Source: Derxia lacustris (GTDB lineage: Bacteria > Pseudomonadota > Gammaproteobacteria > Burkholderiales > Burkholderiaceae_E). Taken from it: 64,000 nt of DNA. This document shows positions 30,599 through 41,654 of this stretch, in pieces. The position numbers and the translations under genes were made by a program. The DNA lies in NCBI RefSeq assembly GCF_002105195.1, contig NZ_MUHU01000002.1, forward strand, positions 372,001 through 436,000. The letters run 5' to 3'. Every line of letters begins with the position of its first letter. Positions within the stretch are counted from its first letter, which is position 1. The notes beneath the pieces are model-generated. The model saw only the letters and a list, made by a program, of their open reading frames with translations. It searched no databases and was not told where the DNA came from.

Positions 30599-31567
30599 TC
30601 AGGCTCCCCACACTTCACTGAAGATTCGCAGCCAGTTCTGGCCAATGACTTTCTCGATGCGCGTCGCGCTCCAGCCGGCGCGTTCCATCGCGGCGGTCAG
30701 GTTCGGCATCTCGCCGATGGTCTGGATGCCTTCCGGGTTCTTGATGGTCCCGAAGTCGGTCAGGCGGCGGTAGCGGCCCTTGTCATGCGTGAGCCACTGG
30801 AAGAAGTCGCGGCCGTAGCCCTGAGTGAAATCGGTGCCGATGCCCACGCAGTCGTCGCCGACCAGGTTGATGACGTAGTCGATGGCCTCGACGTAATCCT
30901 CGACCGTCGCCTCGATGCCGCGCTTGAGGAAGGGCGGGAACATCGTCACGCCGATGAAGCCACCGCGATCGGCGATGAACTTCAGCTGCTCGTCGCTCTT
31001 GTTGCGCGGATGGGCCTTGAGGCCGCTCGGCAGGCAGTGCGAATAGCAGACCGGCTTGGTCGATGCCTCGATGGCCTCGGTGGAGGTGTTGCCGCCCACA
31101 TGCGACAGGTCGACCATGATCCCGACGCGATTCATCTCCGCGATGGCTTCGCGGCCAAAGTCGCTCAGGCCGCCGTCGCGCTCATAGCAGCCGGTACCGA
31201 TCAGGTTCTGCGTGTTGTAGCAGAGCTGGATCACGCGCACGCCCAGGTCGGCGAAGGTCTCGATGTAGCTGAGGTTGTCCTCGATGGCATGCGCGTTCTG
31301 GAAGCCCAGGATGATCCCGGTCTTGCCTTCAGCCTTGGCCTTGGTGATGTCGGCGGTGGTGCGCACCAGGCTCAGCAGATCGGCGTTGTCGCGGATCTTG
31401 CGCTTCATGTCGGCGATGTTTTCCACCGTCTTCACGAAGTTTTCCCAGACCGAGACGGTGCAGTTGGCGGCGGTCAGGCCGCCCTTCTTCATGTCCTCGA
31501 ACACCGCGCGTTCGAAGTTGGCAATGATCAGCCCGTCGATGACGATGCTGTCGGTATGCAGGCTCAT
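30599..31567 (-). CDS. Membrane dipeptidase (M19)-like protein lacking the first metal motif
   Basis: The 322-residue protein starts MSLHTDSIVIDGLI. The amidohydrolase/M19 fold is indicated by GFQNAHAIEDNLSYIETF (metal Glu), IMVDLSHVGG (His), CYSHCLPSG (His) and GIGTDFTQGYG (Asp). The N-terminal DGHxD motif is replaced by DGLIIANF, so the HxD metal ligands are missing (L13, I15). This variant is typical of homologues in Pseudomonas betaine loci and suggests a different substrate or a mononuclear site. It is cotranscribed with glyA and the V4R protein. Confidence 0.8.
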   Translation of the reverse strand: MSLHTDSIVIDGLIIANFERAVFEDMKKGGLTAANCTVSVWENFVKTVENIADMKRKIRDNADLLSLVRTTADITKAKAEGKTGIILGFQNAHAIEDNLSYIETFADLGVRVIQLCYNTQNLIGTGCYERDGGLSDFGREAIAEMNRVGIMVDLSHVGGNTSTEAIEASTKPVCYSHCLPSGLKAHPRNKSDEQLKFIADRGGFIGVTMFPPFLKRGIEATVEDYVEAIDYVINLVGDDCVGIGTDFTQGYGRDFFQWLTHDKGRYRRLTDFGTIKNPEGIQTIGEMPNLTAAMERAGWSATRIEKVIGQNWLRIFSEVWGA

Positions 31568-31584
31568 GCGGCTTCTCTCGTCGA

Positions 31585-32862
<1,278 letters not shown>

Positions 32863-32914
32863 GTCGGAGCTCCGGCGGTGAATCGGTTGGATAAGGTTCG
32901 CGGCGAATGCGGCT

Positions 32915-34516
32915 TCAGCACTCGACCACGGTGATCGCGAGACCGCCGAGCGCGGTCTCCTTGTACTTGGACTGGAGATCGATGCCGGTCTGGCGCATGG
33001 TCTCGATGCAGGCGTCGAGCGACACCAGATGCGAGCCGTCGCCTTGCAGCGCCAGTCGCGCCGCGTTGATGGCCTTGATCGCGCCCATGCTGTTGCGCTC
33101 GATGCAAGGCACCTGCACCAGCCCGCCGATGGGGTCGCAGGTCATGCCGAGGTGATGCTCCATCGCGATCTCGGCGGCGTTTTCCACCTGCTCGTTCGTG
33201 CCGCCGAGCACCGCAGCCAGGCCGGCGGCGGCCATCGAGCTGCTCACGCCGATCTCGCCCTGGCAGCCCATTTCGGCGGCCGAGATCGAGGCGTTCTTCT
33301 TGTAGAGCATGCCGATGCCGGCGGCCGTGAGCAGAAAGCGGATGACGGCGGCATCGTCGGCGCCGCGCTGGCTGCGCCGGTAGTAGGCGAGCACGGCCGG
33401 AATGACGCCGGCCGAGCCGTTGGTGGGCGCGGTCACCACGCGGCCGCCGCAGGCGTTTTCCTCGTTCACGGCAATCGCGAAGGCGCTCACCGTGTCCATC
33501 TGCGAGAAGTCGTCGCCGGTGGCGACGGCGCGGCGGTACAGCGCCGGTGCGCGCCGCTTGACGTTGAGGCCGCCGGGCAGGATGCCTTCGGTGACCAGGC
33601 CGCGTTCGATGGCGCAATGCATCACGCGCCAGATTTCCATCAGCCGCGCGTCGAGCGTGGCGGCATCGGTGCGCGCCAGTTCGTTGGCGCGCACGATGCT
33701 GGCGATGGACAGGCCGGTGCGCTTGCCGATGGCGATCAGCTCGGCGCCGCTCGCAAACGGATAAGGCAGCCTGGGCTCGGCAGCCACGGGCGCGGCCACC
33801 GGGCGCGGTGCCGGCGTCGGCTTGGGCGCGATGCGCTCGGGGCTGGCGAGGCGGTCGTCGATGTCGCCGGCCAGCGCCAGTTCCTGCTCGGCCACGGTCA
33901 CGCGGCATTCGCGCGCCACCGCCGTGCGGCTGCGCACCGAGGGCAGGCCGCAATCGGCCGCGTCGCCGCAGCGGGTTTCGTCGCCGCCGCATTTCTCGCA
34001 CTTGCCGAGCGCGGCCAGACTTTCGGCTTCGCGCCGGTCGATCTCGGCCTTGCTCAGCACCGCGCCGCCGCCGATGGAGAAATAGCTGTTGCGGTGACAG
34101 GCGTTGTGCTCGCGGTCGAAGGCCTCCAGCACCATGCCGTTCGGATGCTCGGGCAGCGACTCCTTCTTGTGGAACAGCAGATCGGTATCGGGATCGAAGT
34201 CGATCTCATGCCAGCCGCCGAGCCGCAGCCGGGCGGTGGCGCGGATCGCCGCCACCTGGTCCGCGACGCCCGCCGGATCGACCTTGTCGGGCACTTCGCC
34301 GAGCAGGCCGATCAGCACCGCATTGTCGGTGCCGTGGCCCACGCCGGTCAGCGCCAGCGAGCCGTAAAGATGCACGCGCACTGAACCTACGCCGCGATGC
34401 AGGCCGGCGCTTTCCAGCTCGGCCAGAAAGCGGCTGACGGCCAGCATCGGCCCGACCGTGTGCGAGCTGCTCGGCCCGATGCCGATGCGGAAGACGTCAA
34501 AGACGCTGATGTTCAC
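32915..34516 (-). CDS. sdaB: L-serine ammonia-lyase (iron-sulfur type) with a cysteine-rich interdomain insertion
   Basis: A GTG start overlaps the soxG stop (GTGA). The 533-residue protein has the beta domain ([24 protein letters not shown]) and the alpha domain ([45 protein letters not shown]) that hold the 4Fe-4S cluster for conversion of serine to pyruvate and ammonia. It is about 75 residues longer than the usual 455-460. The extra stretch (about 168-250) carries C173, C176, C183 and C189 followed by a Pro/Ala-rich linker. It completes the pathway from betaine to pyruvate. Confidence 0.93.
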   Translation of the reverse strand: MNISVFDVFRIGIGPSSSHTVGPMLAVSRFLAELESAGLHRGVGSVRVHLYGSLALTGVGHGTDNAVLIGLLGEVPDKVDPAGVADQVAAIRATARLRLGGWHEIDFDPDTDLLFHKKESLPEHPNGMVLEAFDREHNACHRNSYFSIGGGAVLSKAEIDRREAESLAALGKCEKCGGDETRCGDAADCGLPSVRSRTAVARECRVTVAEQELALAGDIDDRLASPERIAPKPTPAPRPVAAPVAAEPRLPYPFASGAELIAIGKRTGLSIASIVRANELARTDAATLDARLMEIWRVMHCAIERGLVTEGILPGGLNVKRRAPALYRRAVATGDDFSQMDTVSAFAIAVNEENACGGRVVTAPTNGSAGVIPAVLAYYRRSQRGADDAAVIRFLLTAAGIGMLYKKNASISAAEMGCQGEIGVSSSMAAAGLAAVLGGTNEQVENAAEIAMEHHLGMTCDPIGGLVQVPCIERNSMGAIKAINAARLALQGDGSHLVSLDACIETMRQTGIDLQSKYKETALGGLAITVVEC

Positions 34517-35157
34517 GCAGCCACCTTCTCGCGTGCGGCGGCCGGTGCGGGTTCGAGCGTGCAGACGCCAAAGCCATAGGGCACGGCGGCGCGTTCGAGG
34601 TACTTCCACACGTACTCGGCAAAGCTGCGGCGGAACAGCAGCACATAGCCGGCGCCATCGCGGCGCACATAGGCCGACGACTTGCCGAAGGTCGAGCCGA
34701 CCACGCGGCCGGCCTCCAGATGCGCGTAGTCGTACACGCTCACATGGGCCAGCACGGTGGCGGCCTGGGCGCCGCGCAGCACGGCCTGGGTGTAGCCGCC
34801 CGAGTTGTCGGCGACCTGATGATGGATGCCGGCAAGCGCGGCTTCGAGCGCGGCGACGAGGCCGGCCACGGCGGAATGGGCGCAGAGCAGCATCCATTCA
34901 TCGGGGCCGAGCCAGAGCGCCTCTGCCTTGGGCAGCTTGGCGAGCGTGCACGGCACACCGGGCAGCGCGCCGCCGAGCACGCCGGCCACGGCCTGCGCAA
35001 AGGCCGCATCGGCCAGATTGCCGCGCAGGCTCACGAAGCCGCCGACCGGCAGTTCGTTGGCCCAGACGCCGCTGCGCTCGTCCTGCTTGCGCGCGCGCTT
35101 TGCCAGTTCCAGATGCGCGAGCGGCGAGCGCGCGACGGGCGTGAAGACCTTAGACAT
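34513..35157 (-). CDS. soxG: Sarcosine oxidase gamma subunit
   Basis: The 214-residue protein has the SoxG/GcvT-like pattern VSLRGNLADAAFAQAVAGVLG, EALWLGPDEWML and VYDYAHLEAGRVVG. It is a structural subunit of the heterotetrameric sarcosine oxidase that converts sarcosine to glycine, methylene-THF and H2O2. It overlaps soxA by 8 bp and sdaB by 4 bp. Confidence 0.92.
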   Translation of the reverse strand: MSKVFTPVARSPLAHLELAKRARKQDERSGVWANELPVGGFVSLRGNLADAAFAQAVAGVLGGALPGVPCTLAKLPKAEALWLGPDEWMLLCAHSAVAGLVAALEAALAGIHHQVADNSGGYTQAVLRGAQAATVLAHVSVYDYAHLEAGRVVGSTFGKSSAYVRRDGAGYVLLFRRSFAEYVWKYLERAAVPYGFGVCTLEPAPAAAREKVAA

Positions 35158-38100
35158 GGTGACGGGCTCCTTCCGGATCGACGAAGACGGGCGAGACGAG
35201 TTTCACGGCGGTGGAAGCGCCACCGTCCCAGGCGTAGAGGGTTTCGCCCTTGCGCTCGATGCCGCCCTTGACCACGGCCATCGCGATCGAGCGGCCGAGC
35301 GTCGGGCTGAAATAGCTGCTGGTCACATGGCCCAGCATGGGCACCGGCTTGCCGCCGACGCCGGGCGCCTGGGCCGGCGCGGCGATGATCTGCGCGCCCT
35401 CGGCCAGCACTTCGTTGGGGTTGTCGGTGAGCAGGCCGACCAGCTGCTTGCGGTCGGCGCGCGAAGTGTCGGCGCGCGCCATCGAGCGCTTGCCGATGAA
35501 GCTGAACGACTTCTTCATGCTCACGGCCCAGGCCATGTCGAGGTCGAAGGGCGTGACCGAACCGTCGGTGTCCTGCCCCACGATGATGAAACCCTTCTCG
35601 GCGCGCAGCACATGCATGGACTCGGTGCCGTAGGGCGTGATGCCGAACTCGGCGCCGGCTTCCATCACCGCTTCCCAGACGTGTTCGCCGTAGTTCGCAT
35701 CGACGTTGATTTCATAGGCCAGTTCGCCCGAGAAGCTGATGCGGTACACCCGCGCCGGCACGCCGGCCACGGTGCCCGGACGCCAGTCCATGAACTTGAA
35801 CGCGTCCTTGCCGAAGTCGATGTCGCCGCAAAGCTTTTGCAGCACGGCGCGCGCCTTGGGGCCGACCACCGAGGTGGTGGACCAGTGATCGGTGACGGAG
35901 GTGAGATAGACCTTCAGCTCCGGCCATTCGGTCTGGTGCCACTTCTCAAGCCAGTTGAGCACCTTGGCGGCGCCGCCGGTGGTGGTGGTCATCAGAAAGT
36001 GATCGTCGGCCAGGCAGGCGGTCACGCCGTCGTCCATGACCATGCCGTTCTCGTCCAGCATCAGGCCGTAGCGGCACTTGCCGATGGCCAGTTGCGTCCA
36101 GGCGTTGGCGTACACGCGGTTGAGGAATTCGCGCGCATCGGGGCCGCGCACATCGATCTTGCCGAGCGTGGACGCATCCATCACCGCCACGCCGGTACGC
36201 GCCGCGATGCATTCGCGCGCGACCGCCGCATGCATGTCTTCATTGCCCTTGGGGAAGAACCACGGACGCTGCCACTGCCCCACCACTTCAAACTTTGCGC
36301 CGCGCCGGATGTGCGACTGATGCGCCGAGGCGAAGCGCTCGGGATCGAAGGTTTCCTTGGCATGCGCGCCGGCCATCGTGCCGAAGGTGACCGGCGTGTA
36401 GGCCGGGCGGTAGGTGGTCGTGCCCACTTCCGCCATCGACACGCCGAGCGCCTCGGCCAGGATGCCGAAGCCGTTGACGTTGCTGAGCTTGCCCTGATCG
36501 GTGCCGAAGCCCAGACCCGTGTAGCGCTTCACATGCTCGACCGACTTGTAGTTCTCGCGCACCGAAAGATGGATATCGGATGCAGCTACATCGTTCTGGA
36601 AGTCGACGAAAGCCTTGGCGCCGTGGCCTTCCGGCTTGCCGTCGGGCACGCGGAAGATCTTGCGCGGCGCGCCGATGCCCGGCTCGTCGGTGCTCAGGCC
36701 CACGCCGCTGGCGGTGGCGCTGCTGAACAGGCCGCGCATCAGCTTCTCGGTCTGCTTGAGCGCATCGCGCAGCAGGAAGGCGCCGGTGATCGAGCCCACG
36801 CAGCTGATGCCGGCGCGCCCTTGCTCGGGCACGACAAAGGCTTGCGCCGCCGCATCCCAGACCGGGCGCGCGCCGTTGTGGCAGAACAGATGCACCGTCG
36901 GCGACAGGCCGCCCGAGCTCAGCACCAGATCGCCGCTCCAGTCGGGGCCGCTGCCCACGATGGCATTGCGGCTCGCATCCAGCCGGCCAAGCTTTGCGCC
37001 CTGCACCGCCTTGCCGCCCTTCACCGCCACGATGCCGTGGCCGCGCAGCACTTCCACGCCGGCCCGGGTGGCCGCCGTCAGCCAGTGCGAGCCCGGCGCA
37101 TCGCGCAGGTCTGCCAGCGTGACGGCCACCCCAGCCTGGGCGAGATTGATCGCGCCGCGGTAGGCATGGTCGTTGTTGGTCATGACCAGCGCCTTGTGGC
37201 CGGCCGCGACCGCATAGCGGTTGAGGTAGGTGGTGGCCGCAGCCGAGGTCATCACGCCCGGACGGTCGTTGTCGGCGAACACCAGCGGCCGCTCGATGGC
37301 GCCGCTCGCCAGCACGACCTGCTCGGCACGGATGCGATGCAGCCGTTCGCGCGGCAGCTCGGCACTGCGCGCGATCAGCGGCAGATGGTCCTGGCGCAGC
37401 TCGATGGCCTGCACCATGTTCATGTCGTGCAGCGCATAGGCGGTGGTGCGCGGCAGCAGGGTCACATTGCTCAGGCCACGCAGCTCGGCGAGCACGCGGT
37501 CGAGCCAGAGCGCGGCGGCCTTGCCGTCCACTTCCACATCGGGCATCGACAGCAGCCAGCCGCCCAGTTCGTTCTGCTCGTCGACCAGCATCACGCGCTT
37601 GCCGGCGCGGCCGGCCATCAGCGCCGCCAGCAGGCCGCAGGCGCCGCCGCCCACCACCAGCACATCGACGTGGTGATGCAGATGGTCGTAGCGGTCGGGA
37701 TCGGCCTCGGTCGGCACGCTGCCGTAGCCGGCGGCCTGGCGGATCACCTTTTCATAGGTGGGCCAGAGCGACATCGGCCACTTGAAGGTCTTGTAGTAGA
37801 AGCCGGCCGGCATGAACTTGCTGAACTTGCCGCCGATCGACTTGAGATCGAAGCCAAGCGTTGGCCGGCCGCTGGTGCGCCCCGCCACCAGCCCGTCGTA
37901 GAGCTCGACCTGCGTGGCCTTGAGATTGGGCACGGCGCGCGCGCCGGTCTCGATCTGCATAAGCGCATTCGGCTCCTCGGGGCCGGCGCCATAGATGCCG
38001 CGCGGCCGGCCGTACTTGAAGCTGCGCGCGAGCATGCCCACGCCGTTGGCGAGCAGGGCCGAAGCCAGCGTGTCGCCGGCATGGCCGAACATGCGCTCGC

Positions 38101-38176
38101 CGTCAAAGGTGAATCCGATTTCCTTCTTCCAGTCGATGCGCGCGCTGGAATGGCGCTTGACGCGGTAGCCGCTCAT
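35150..38176 (-). CDS. soxA: Sarcosine oxidase alpha subunit
   Basis: The 1008-residue protein has an N-terminal region with GERMFGHAGDTLASALLANGV (2Fe-2S-like fold), a nucleotide-binding motif (VDVLVVGGGACGLLAALMAGRAGKR, shown here in part as VLVVGGGACGLLA) and a C-terminal aminomethyltransferase (GCVT-like) half (FGKDAFKFMDWRPG, AEKGFIIVGQDTDGSVTP) that binds folate. It binds NAD+ and carries the formaldehyde-to-THF transfer. It overlaps soxD (ATGA) and soxG. Confidence 0.95.
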   Translation of the reverse strand: MSGYRVKRHSSARIDWKKEIGFTFDGERMFGHAGDTLASALLANGVGMLARSFKYGRPRGIYGAGPEEPNALMQIETGARAVPNLKATQVELYDGLVAGRTSGRPTLGFDLKSIGGKFSKFMPAGFYYKTFKWPMSLWPTYEKVIRQAAGYGSVPTEADPDRYDHLHHHVDVLVVGGGACGLLAALMAGRAGKRVMLVDEQNELGGWLLSMPDVEVDGKAAALWLDRVLAELRGLSNVTLLPRTTAYALHDMNMVQAIELRQDHLPLIARSAELPRERLHRIRAEQVVLASGAIERPLVFADNDRPGVMTSAAATTYLNRYAVAAGHKALVMTNNDHAYRGAINLAQAGVAVTLADLRDAPGSHWLTAATRAGVEVLRGHGIVAVKGGKAVQGAKLGRLDASRNAIVGSGPDWSGDLVLSSGGLSPTVHLFCHNGARPVWDAAAQAFVVPEQGRAGISCVGSITGAFLLRDALKQTEKLMRGLFSSATASGVGLSTDEPGIGAPRKIFRVPDGKPEGHGAKAFVDFQNDVAASDIHLSVRENYKSVEHVKRYTGLGFGTDQGKLSNVNGFGILAEALGVSMAEVGTTTYRPAYTPVTFGTMAGAHAKETFDPERFASAHQSHIRRGAKFEVVGQWQRPWFFPKGNEDMHAAVARECIAARTGVAVMDASTLGKIDVRGPDAREFLNRVYANAWTQLAIGKCRYGLMLDENGMVMDDGVTACLADDHFLMTTTTGGAAKVLNWLEKWHQTEWPELKVYLTSVTDHWSTTSVVGPKARAVLQKLCGDIDFGKDAFKFMDWRPGTVAGVPARVYRISFSGELAYEINVDANYGEHVWEAVMEAGAEFGITPYGTESMHVLRAEKGFIIVGQDTDGSVTPFDLDMAWAVSMKKSFSFIGKRSMARADTSRADRKQLVGLLTDNPNEVLAEGAQIIAAPAQAPGVGGKPVPMLGHVTSSYFSPTLGRSIAMAVVKGGIERKGETLYAWDGGASTAVKLVSPVFVDPEGARHHV

Positions 38177-38475
38177 GCCGTCGCTCCCTGTTCAGCCAGA
38201 TACGCCTTCTTGCCTTCTTCCAGCGTGAAGGTGGCGCCCAGTTCGAGCGTGGCGGTATTGCGCCGCGCCACGAAGAACTTGCGGCAGCCGGTCGTGTGCT
38301 GCCACATCTCCCAGTGCCAGCCCTTGGGGTTCTTGCGACAGAAAAGGTAGTCGCCCCAGTCCTCGTCGCTCGTGGCTTCGGGGTTGGCCGGCCGCGCGAT
38401 GAAGGCTTCGCCGGCAGGGGCGAACTCCTCTTCCTCGCGCGCTTCCCGGCAATGCGGGCAGGTCAGCACATACAT
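38173..38475 (-). CDS. soxD: Sarcosine oxidase delta subunit
   Basis: The 100-residue SoxD starts MYVLTCPHCREAREE. It has the zinc-binding Cys pair C6/C9 and the downstream HTTGCRKFF motif, plus the YLFCRKNPKGWHWEMWQH core typical of the family. It is a small Zn-containing subunit of the heterotetramer, placed between soxB (43 bp gap) and soxA. Confidence 0.95.
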   Translation of the reverse strand: MYVLTCPHCREAREEEEFAPAGEAFIARPANPEATSDEDWGDYLFCRKNPKGWHWEMWQHTTGCRKFFVARRNTATLELGATFTLEEGKKAYLAEQGATA

Positions 38476-38518
38476 CGATGACTCCTGAAAATTCGGTGGG
38501 TGGACGAAGGCGCGCGCG

Positions 38519-39772
38519 TCAGTGCGCGACGGCGGCGGCGCCGTGTTCGTCGATGAGATGGCCGGTGTGGAAGCGGTCGAGCGCGAAGGCCGCGTTGAGC
38601 GGATGCGGTTCGTCGTGGGCGATGGTGTGGGCGAAGACATTGCCCGAGCCCGGCGTGGCCTTGAAGCCGCCGGTGCCCCAGCCGCAGTTGAAGTACAGGC
38701 CCTTGACCGGCGTCTTGCTGATGATCGGGCAGGCGTCGGGCGTGACGTCGACGATGCCGCCCCACTGGCGGTTCATGCGGGCGCGCGAGAACACCGGGAA
38801 CATCTCGCAGATTGCAGCGGCGGTGTGCTCGATGATGTGCGGCGAGCCGCGCTGGCCGTAGCCCACATAGCCGTCGATGCCGGCGCCGATCACCAGCTCG
38901 CCCTTGTCGGACTGGCTGGCATAGCCGTGCACCGCGTTGGACATGACCACGGTGTCGAGCACCGGCTTGTACGACTCCGAGACAAACGCTTGCAGCGGAT
39001 GGCTTTCGAGCGGCATGCGGATGCCGGCGAGCTTGGCCAGCACCGAGCTGTGACCGGCCGCCACCACGCCCACCTTGTCGGCGCGCAGCAGACCCTTGCT
39101 GGTCTGCACGCCGCGCACGCGGCCGCCCTCGATGTCGAAGCCGAGCACTTCGCAGTTCTGGATGATGTCGACGCCGAGCGCGCTGGCGGCACGCGCGAAG
39201 CCCCAGGCCACCGCGTCGTGCCGGGCCACGCCGCCGCGCGGCTGGAAGCTCGCGCCCATCACCGGATAGCGGGCGCGCGAGGAGCAGTCGAGCGCCGGAA
39301 TGCGTTCGGCCAGCGTCTTGCGGTCGACCACTTCCACGTCCACGCCCTGCAGCAGATTGGCGTTGGCGCGGCGTTCGATGTCGCGCATGTCCTGCAGCGT
39401 GTGGCCGATGTTGTAGACGCCGCGCTGGCTGAACATGACGTTGAAGTTGAGGTCCTCGGTGAGGCCCTCCCACAGCTTGAGGCCGTGTTCATACAGCAGC
39501 GCCGCTTCGTCCCACAGGTAGTTGGAGCGGACGATGGTGGTGTTGCGGCAGGCATTGCCGCTGCCGATGTGGTTGCGCTCCACGACGGCGATGTTGCGCA
39601 CGCCGTGTTCCTTCGCGAGGTAGTACGCGGTGGCGAGGCCGTGGCCGCCGGCGCCGACGATGATGACGTCGTAGGACGCCTTGGGCTTGGGGCTGCGCCA
39701 CGCGGGCGTCCAGCCTTCGTGATGCTTGAGCCCTTGCTTGAACAGGCTCCAGAAGGAGTAGCGGTTTGTCAT
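38519..39772 (-). CDS. soxB: Sarcosine oxidase beta subunit
   Basis: The 417-residue protein starts [20 protein letters not shown]; an upstream in-frame extension runs into a repeat region and was not used. It has the FAD motif [17 protein letters not shown], the [21 protein letters not shown] segment and [17 protein letters not shown] near the C-terminus. It holds the covalent flavin and oxidises sarcosine. It is the first gene of the eight-gene minus-strand run ending with the V4R protein. Confidence 0.95.
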   Translation of the reverse strand: MTNRYSFWSLFKQGLKHHEGWTPAWRSPKPKASYDVIIVGAGGHGLATAYYLAKEHGVRNIAVVERNHIGSGNACRNTTIVRSNYLWDEAALLYEHGLKLWEGLTEDLNFNVMFSQRGVYNIGHTLQDMRDIERRANANLLQGVDVEVVDRKTLAERIPALDCSSRARYPVMGASFQPRGGVARHDAVAWGFARAASALGVDIIQNCEVLGFDIEGGRVRGVQTSKGLLRADKVGVVAAGHSSVLAKLAGIRMPLESHPLQAFVSESYKPVLDTVVMSNAVHGYASQSDKGELVIGAGIDGYVGYGQRGSPHIIEHTAAAICEMFPVFSRARMNRQWGGIVDVTPDACPIISKTPVKGLYFNCGWGTGGFKATPGSGNVFAHTIAHDEPHPLNAAFALDRFHTGHLIDEHGAAAVAH

Positions 39773-40311
39773 CGGTGTCCCTGGCTGGCGAGGTGGTGCT
39801 CGGAGTGGGGACGATTGTTGGGCTGACGGGTTTGCGCGGCTTGCTTGCAAGGGACGCGGGCTTTGCTGAATCCGACAACGGGCGTCGGATTGAGCGATGT
39901 CGGAATCAGGCAAGTGTCGGCGGCGGGGGTGGCATGGCAGGAGCCGCGTTGGAGACGGTGCGGCTGTGGTACCGGCAGCGGCAGCGCGCGGGCCGGCCCC
40001 CAGCGGCGCTTCACTGGCTGCGCCCCGCCGCGTCGCGGCGGGGTTCCCTCGCGCCTACGGGCGGCGCGGGCCGGCGATCCAACTCGGTCGGCTGCGCCGA
40101 CCTCAGACAGGATCGCCTGAGCCGCTGCGCGGCTCACCCGCGCCGTCCTCGGGCTCGGCTGGCCAGAGGCGCGCCGCCGGGGGCCGGCCCGCGCGCTGCC
40201 TGGTGAAGTTGCGACGGCCGTTGGCGCGTGACGCAATCGCCCCGCCGGATGCAACGGCGCGGAAACCAGCGATCGGTGCTTGCCCAGCCAGCCGGCACCC
40301 GCCGGCGCCGC
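39773..40311. other. Gene-free region upstream of soxB
   Basis: About 540 bp. The soxB-proximal 200 bp presumably contains its promoter, though no clear sigma-70 or GbdR site was recognised. Foldback element C occupies 39981-40199. The remaining 110 bp up to the NTF2-like gene shows nothing I can name. Confidence 0.65.
39981..40199 (+). repeat. Structured intergenic foldback element, copy C
   Basis: A 219-bp element with 29-bp terminal inverted repeats (39981-40009 and 40171-40199, one mismatch). P4 is CCCCGCCGC-GTC-GCGGCGGGG (40023-40043). P0 is GGCGCGGG (40063-40070) with CCCGCGCC (40137-40144). P1 is GGCGATCC (40073-40080) with GGATCGCC (40110-40117). P2 is GGTCGGC-TGC-GCCGACC (40086-40102). 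P3 is GAGCCGC-TGC-GCGGCTC (40119-40135). AACTC and TCAGACA are the linkers. P2 and P3 differ from copy A on both arms, yet stay fully paired. Confidence 0.85.
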
Positions 40312-40779
40312 TCAGCAACCCAGCTCGCTCAACCTCGGATGATCGTCGGGGCGACGCCCCAACGGCCACCGGAACTTCCGCTCCCCCTCCGCGATCGGCA
40401 GATCGTTGATGCACGCGAACCGCCGCTCCATCAGCCCGAACCCGTTGAACTCCCAGTTCTCGTTGCCATAACTGCGGAACCAGTTGCCCGAGTCGTCATG
40501 CCATTCGTAGGCGAAGCGCACGGCGAGGCGGTTGTCGGTGAAGGCCCAGAGTTCCTTGATGAGCCGGTAGTCCAGCTCCTTCGCCCACTTGCGCGCGAGG
40601 AAGGCCTTGACCTCCTCGCGGCCGTTGACGAATTCGGCGCGGTTGCGCCAGCGCGTGTCGGGCGTGTAGACGAGGCTCACGCGCTCGGGGTCGCGGCTGT
40701 TCCAGGCGTCCTCGGCCATGCGCACCTTCTGGCGCGCCGTGTCGAGGGTGAAGGGCGGCAGGGGCGGACGGGATTCCAT
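40312..40779 (-). CDS. NTF2-like (DUF1348) protein
   Basis: The 155-residue protein starts [16 protein letters not shown] and continues [57 protein letters not shown] and [19 protein letters not shown], the DUF1348 pattern. The fold is a small cone-shaped barrel; biochemical role unknown. It is divergent from a TetR gene with a palindromic operator between the two, so it is probably repressed by that regulator. Confidence 0.85.
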   Translation of the reverse strand: MESRPPLPPFTLDTARQKVRMAEDAWNSRDPERVSLVYTPDTRWRNRAEFVNGREEVKAFLARKWAKELDYRLIKELWAFTDNRLAVRFAYEWHDDSGNWFRSYGNENWEFNGFGLMERRFACINDLPIAEGERKFRWPLGRRPDDHPRLSELGC

Positions 40780-40822
40780 GGCTTGGCCTTTCCTGGCAGT
40801 GACGGCGCGCTCGCGCATCGGT

Positions 40823-40842
40823 GGTAGACAGCTTTGTCTACC
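40823..40842. promoter_or_regulatory. Palindromic operator between the NTF2-like and TetR genes
   Basis: GGTAGACAGCTTTGTCTACC is an 8-bp perfect inverted repeat with a 4-bp centre, 44 bp upstream of tetR and 44 bp from the divergent start. A further half-site TGTCTAC occurs at 40869-40875, next to the tetR start. This is the expected arrangement for a TetR repressor controlling itself and its neighbour. Confidence 0.75.
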
Positions 40843-40886
40843 TTCAGGCTGGCACAGGTGGAACGAGCTGTCTACACTCGCGTTCC

Positions 40887-41534
40887 ATGACCTCACGCCC
40901 AGCCGCCAACCGCCGCGCCGCGCCGCCCGCGCCCGCCGACGCCCCGCCCTCCCCGCGCGAGCGCATCCTCGCCGCCGCGCACGACCTGTTCTACCGCGAC
41001 GGCATCCGCGCGACCGGCATCGACGCGGTCATCGCCGCCGCCGGCGTCACCAAGGTGACGTTCTATCGCCAGTTCCCGAGCAAGAACGATCTGGTGCGCG
41101 CCTTCCTCGACCATCGCCACGACGTGTGGATGGCCTGGTTCGTCGATGCGCTCGGCCGCCACGGCGCGCGCGAGGGCGGCGGCACGGCGCCGCTGCTCGG
41201 CGCGCTGGAGGAATGGTTCTCGGCCGACGCCTATCGCGGCTGCGCCTTCCTCAACACCGTGGTGGAACTGGGCAGCGACCTGCCCGAGGTGCGCGCAATC
41301 GCGCGGCGGCACAAGGCCGACATGACGGAGGTCATCGCCGGGCTGCTGCCTGCCGGCGATGCAAGCGCTCTCACCGCCACGCCCAGCAGTGGCGTCGGCA
41401 ACGGAGCGACCGGCGCAGCCGAAGCCATCGCCACCGCCGTCGACGGCGCGATCCTGCGCGCCCAGATGGACGGCGCGCCCGGCCCCGCGCTCGCCGCCCT
41501 CGGCCGGCTGCTTGCGGCACTCGACCTTTCCTGA
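40887..41534 (+). CDS. TetR-family transcriptional regulator
   Basis: The 215-residue protein starts [10 protein letters not shown]. The N-terminal HTH reads [46 protein letters not shown], the TetR signature (given as a region of residues about 23-70). The C-terminal half, with [20 protein letters not shown], resembles regulators of small oxidoreductase or NTF2 genes. It is not BetI-like. It probably binds the palindrome at 40823-40842. Confidence 0.88.
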   Translation: MTSRPAANRRAAPPAPADAPPSPRERILAAAHDLFYRDGIRATGIDAVIAAAGVTKVTFYRQFPSKNDLVRAFLDHRHDVWMAWFVDALGRHGAREGGGTAPLLGALEEWFSADAYRGCAFLNTVVELGSDLPEVRAIARRHKADMTEVIAGLLPAGDASALTATPSSGVGNGATGAAEAIATAVDGAILRAQMDGAPGPALAALGRLLAALDLS

Positions 41535-41654
41535 TCGGCTCCACCTGTCCTCGTCGGAGAAAGCTGATAGAAGGCAACCCCGGCCGTGCGGCGGGCGCCG
41601 CAGCGTCCGCGCATCGCGCCGGCCGCCACCGCCAACAACGACAGGGACACCCGC

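Noticed and set aside
34826-38350. A 1174-residue plus-strand open frame over soxA
   Set aside because: Antisense to a gene with clear sarcosine oxidase alpha motifs; the composition is shadow-like.
39981-40199. Integron attC site
   Set aside because: The foldback shape invites this, but the terminal GTTRRRY/RYYYAAC boxes are absent, there is no cassette structure and no integrase is present.
40887-41534. BetI, the choline-responsive repressor
   Set aside because: The TetR protein lacks BetI-like C-terminal sequence, is 15 kb from betBA, and has its own operator with a DUF1348 gene.
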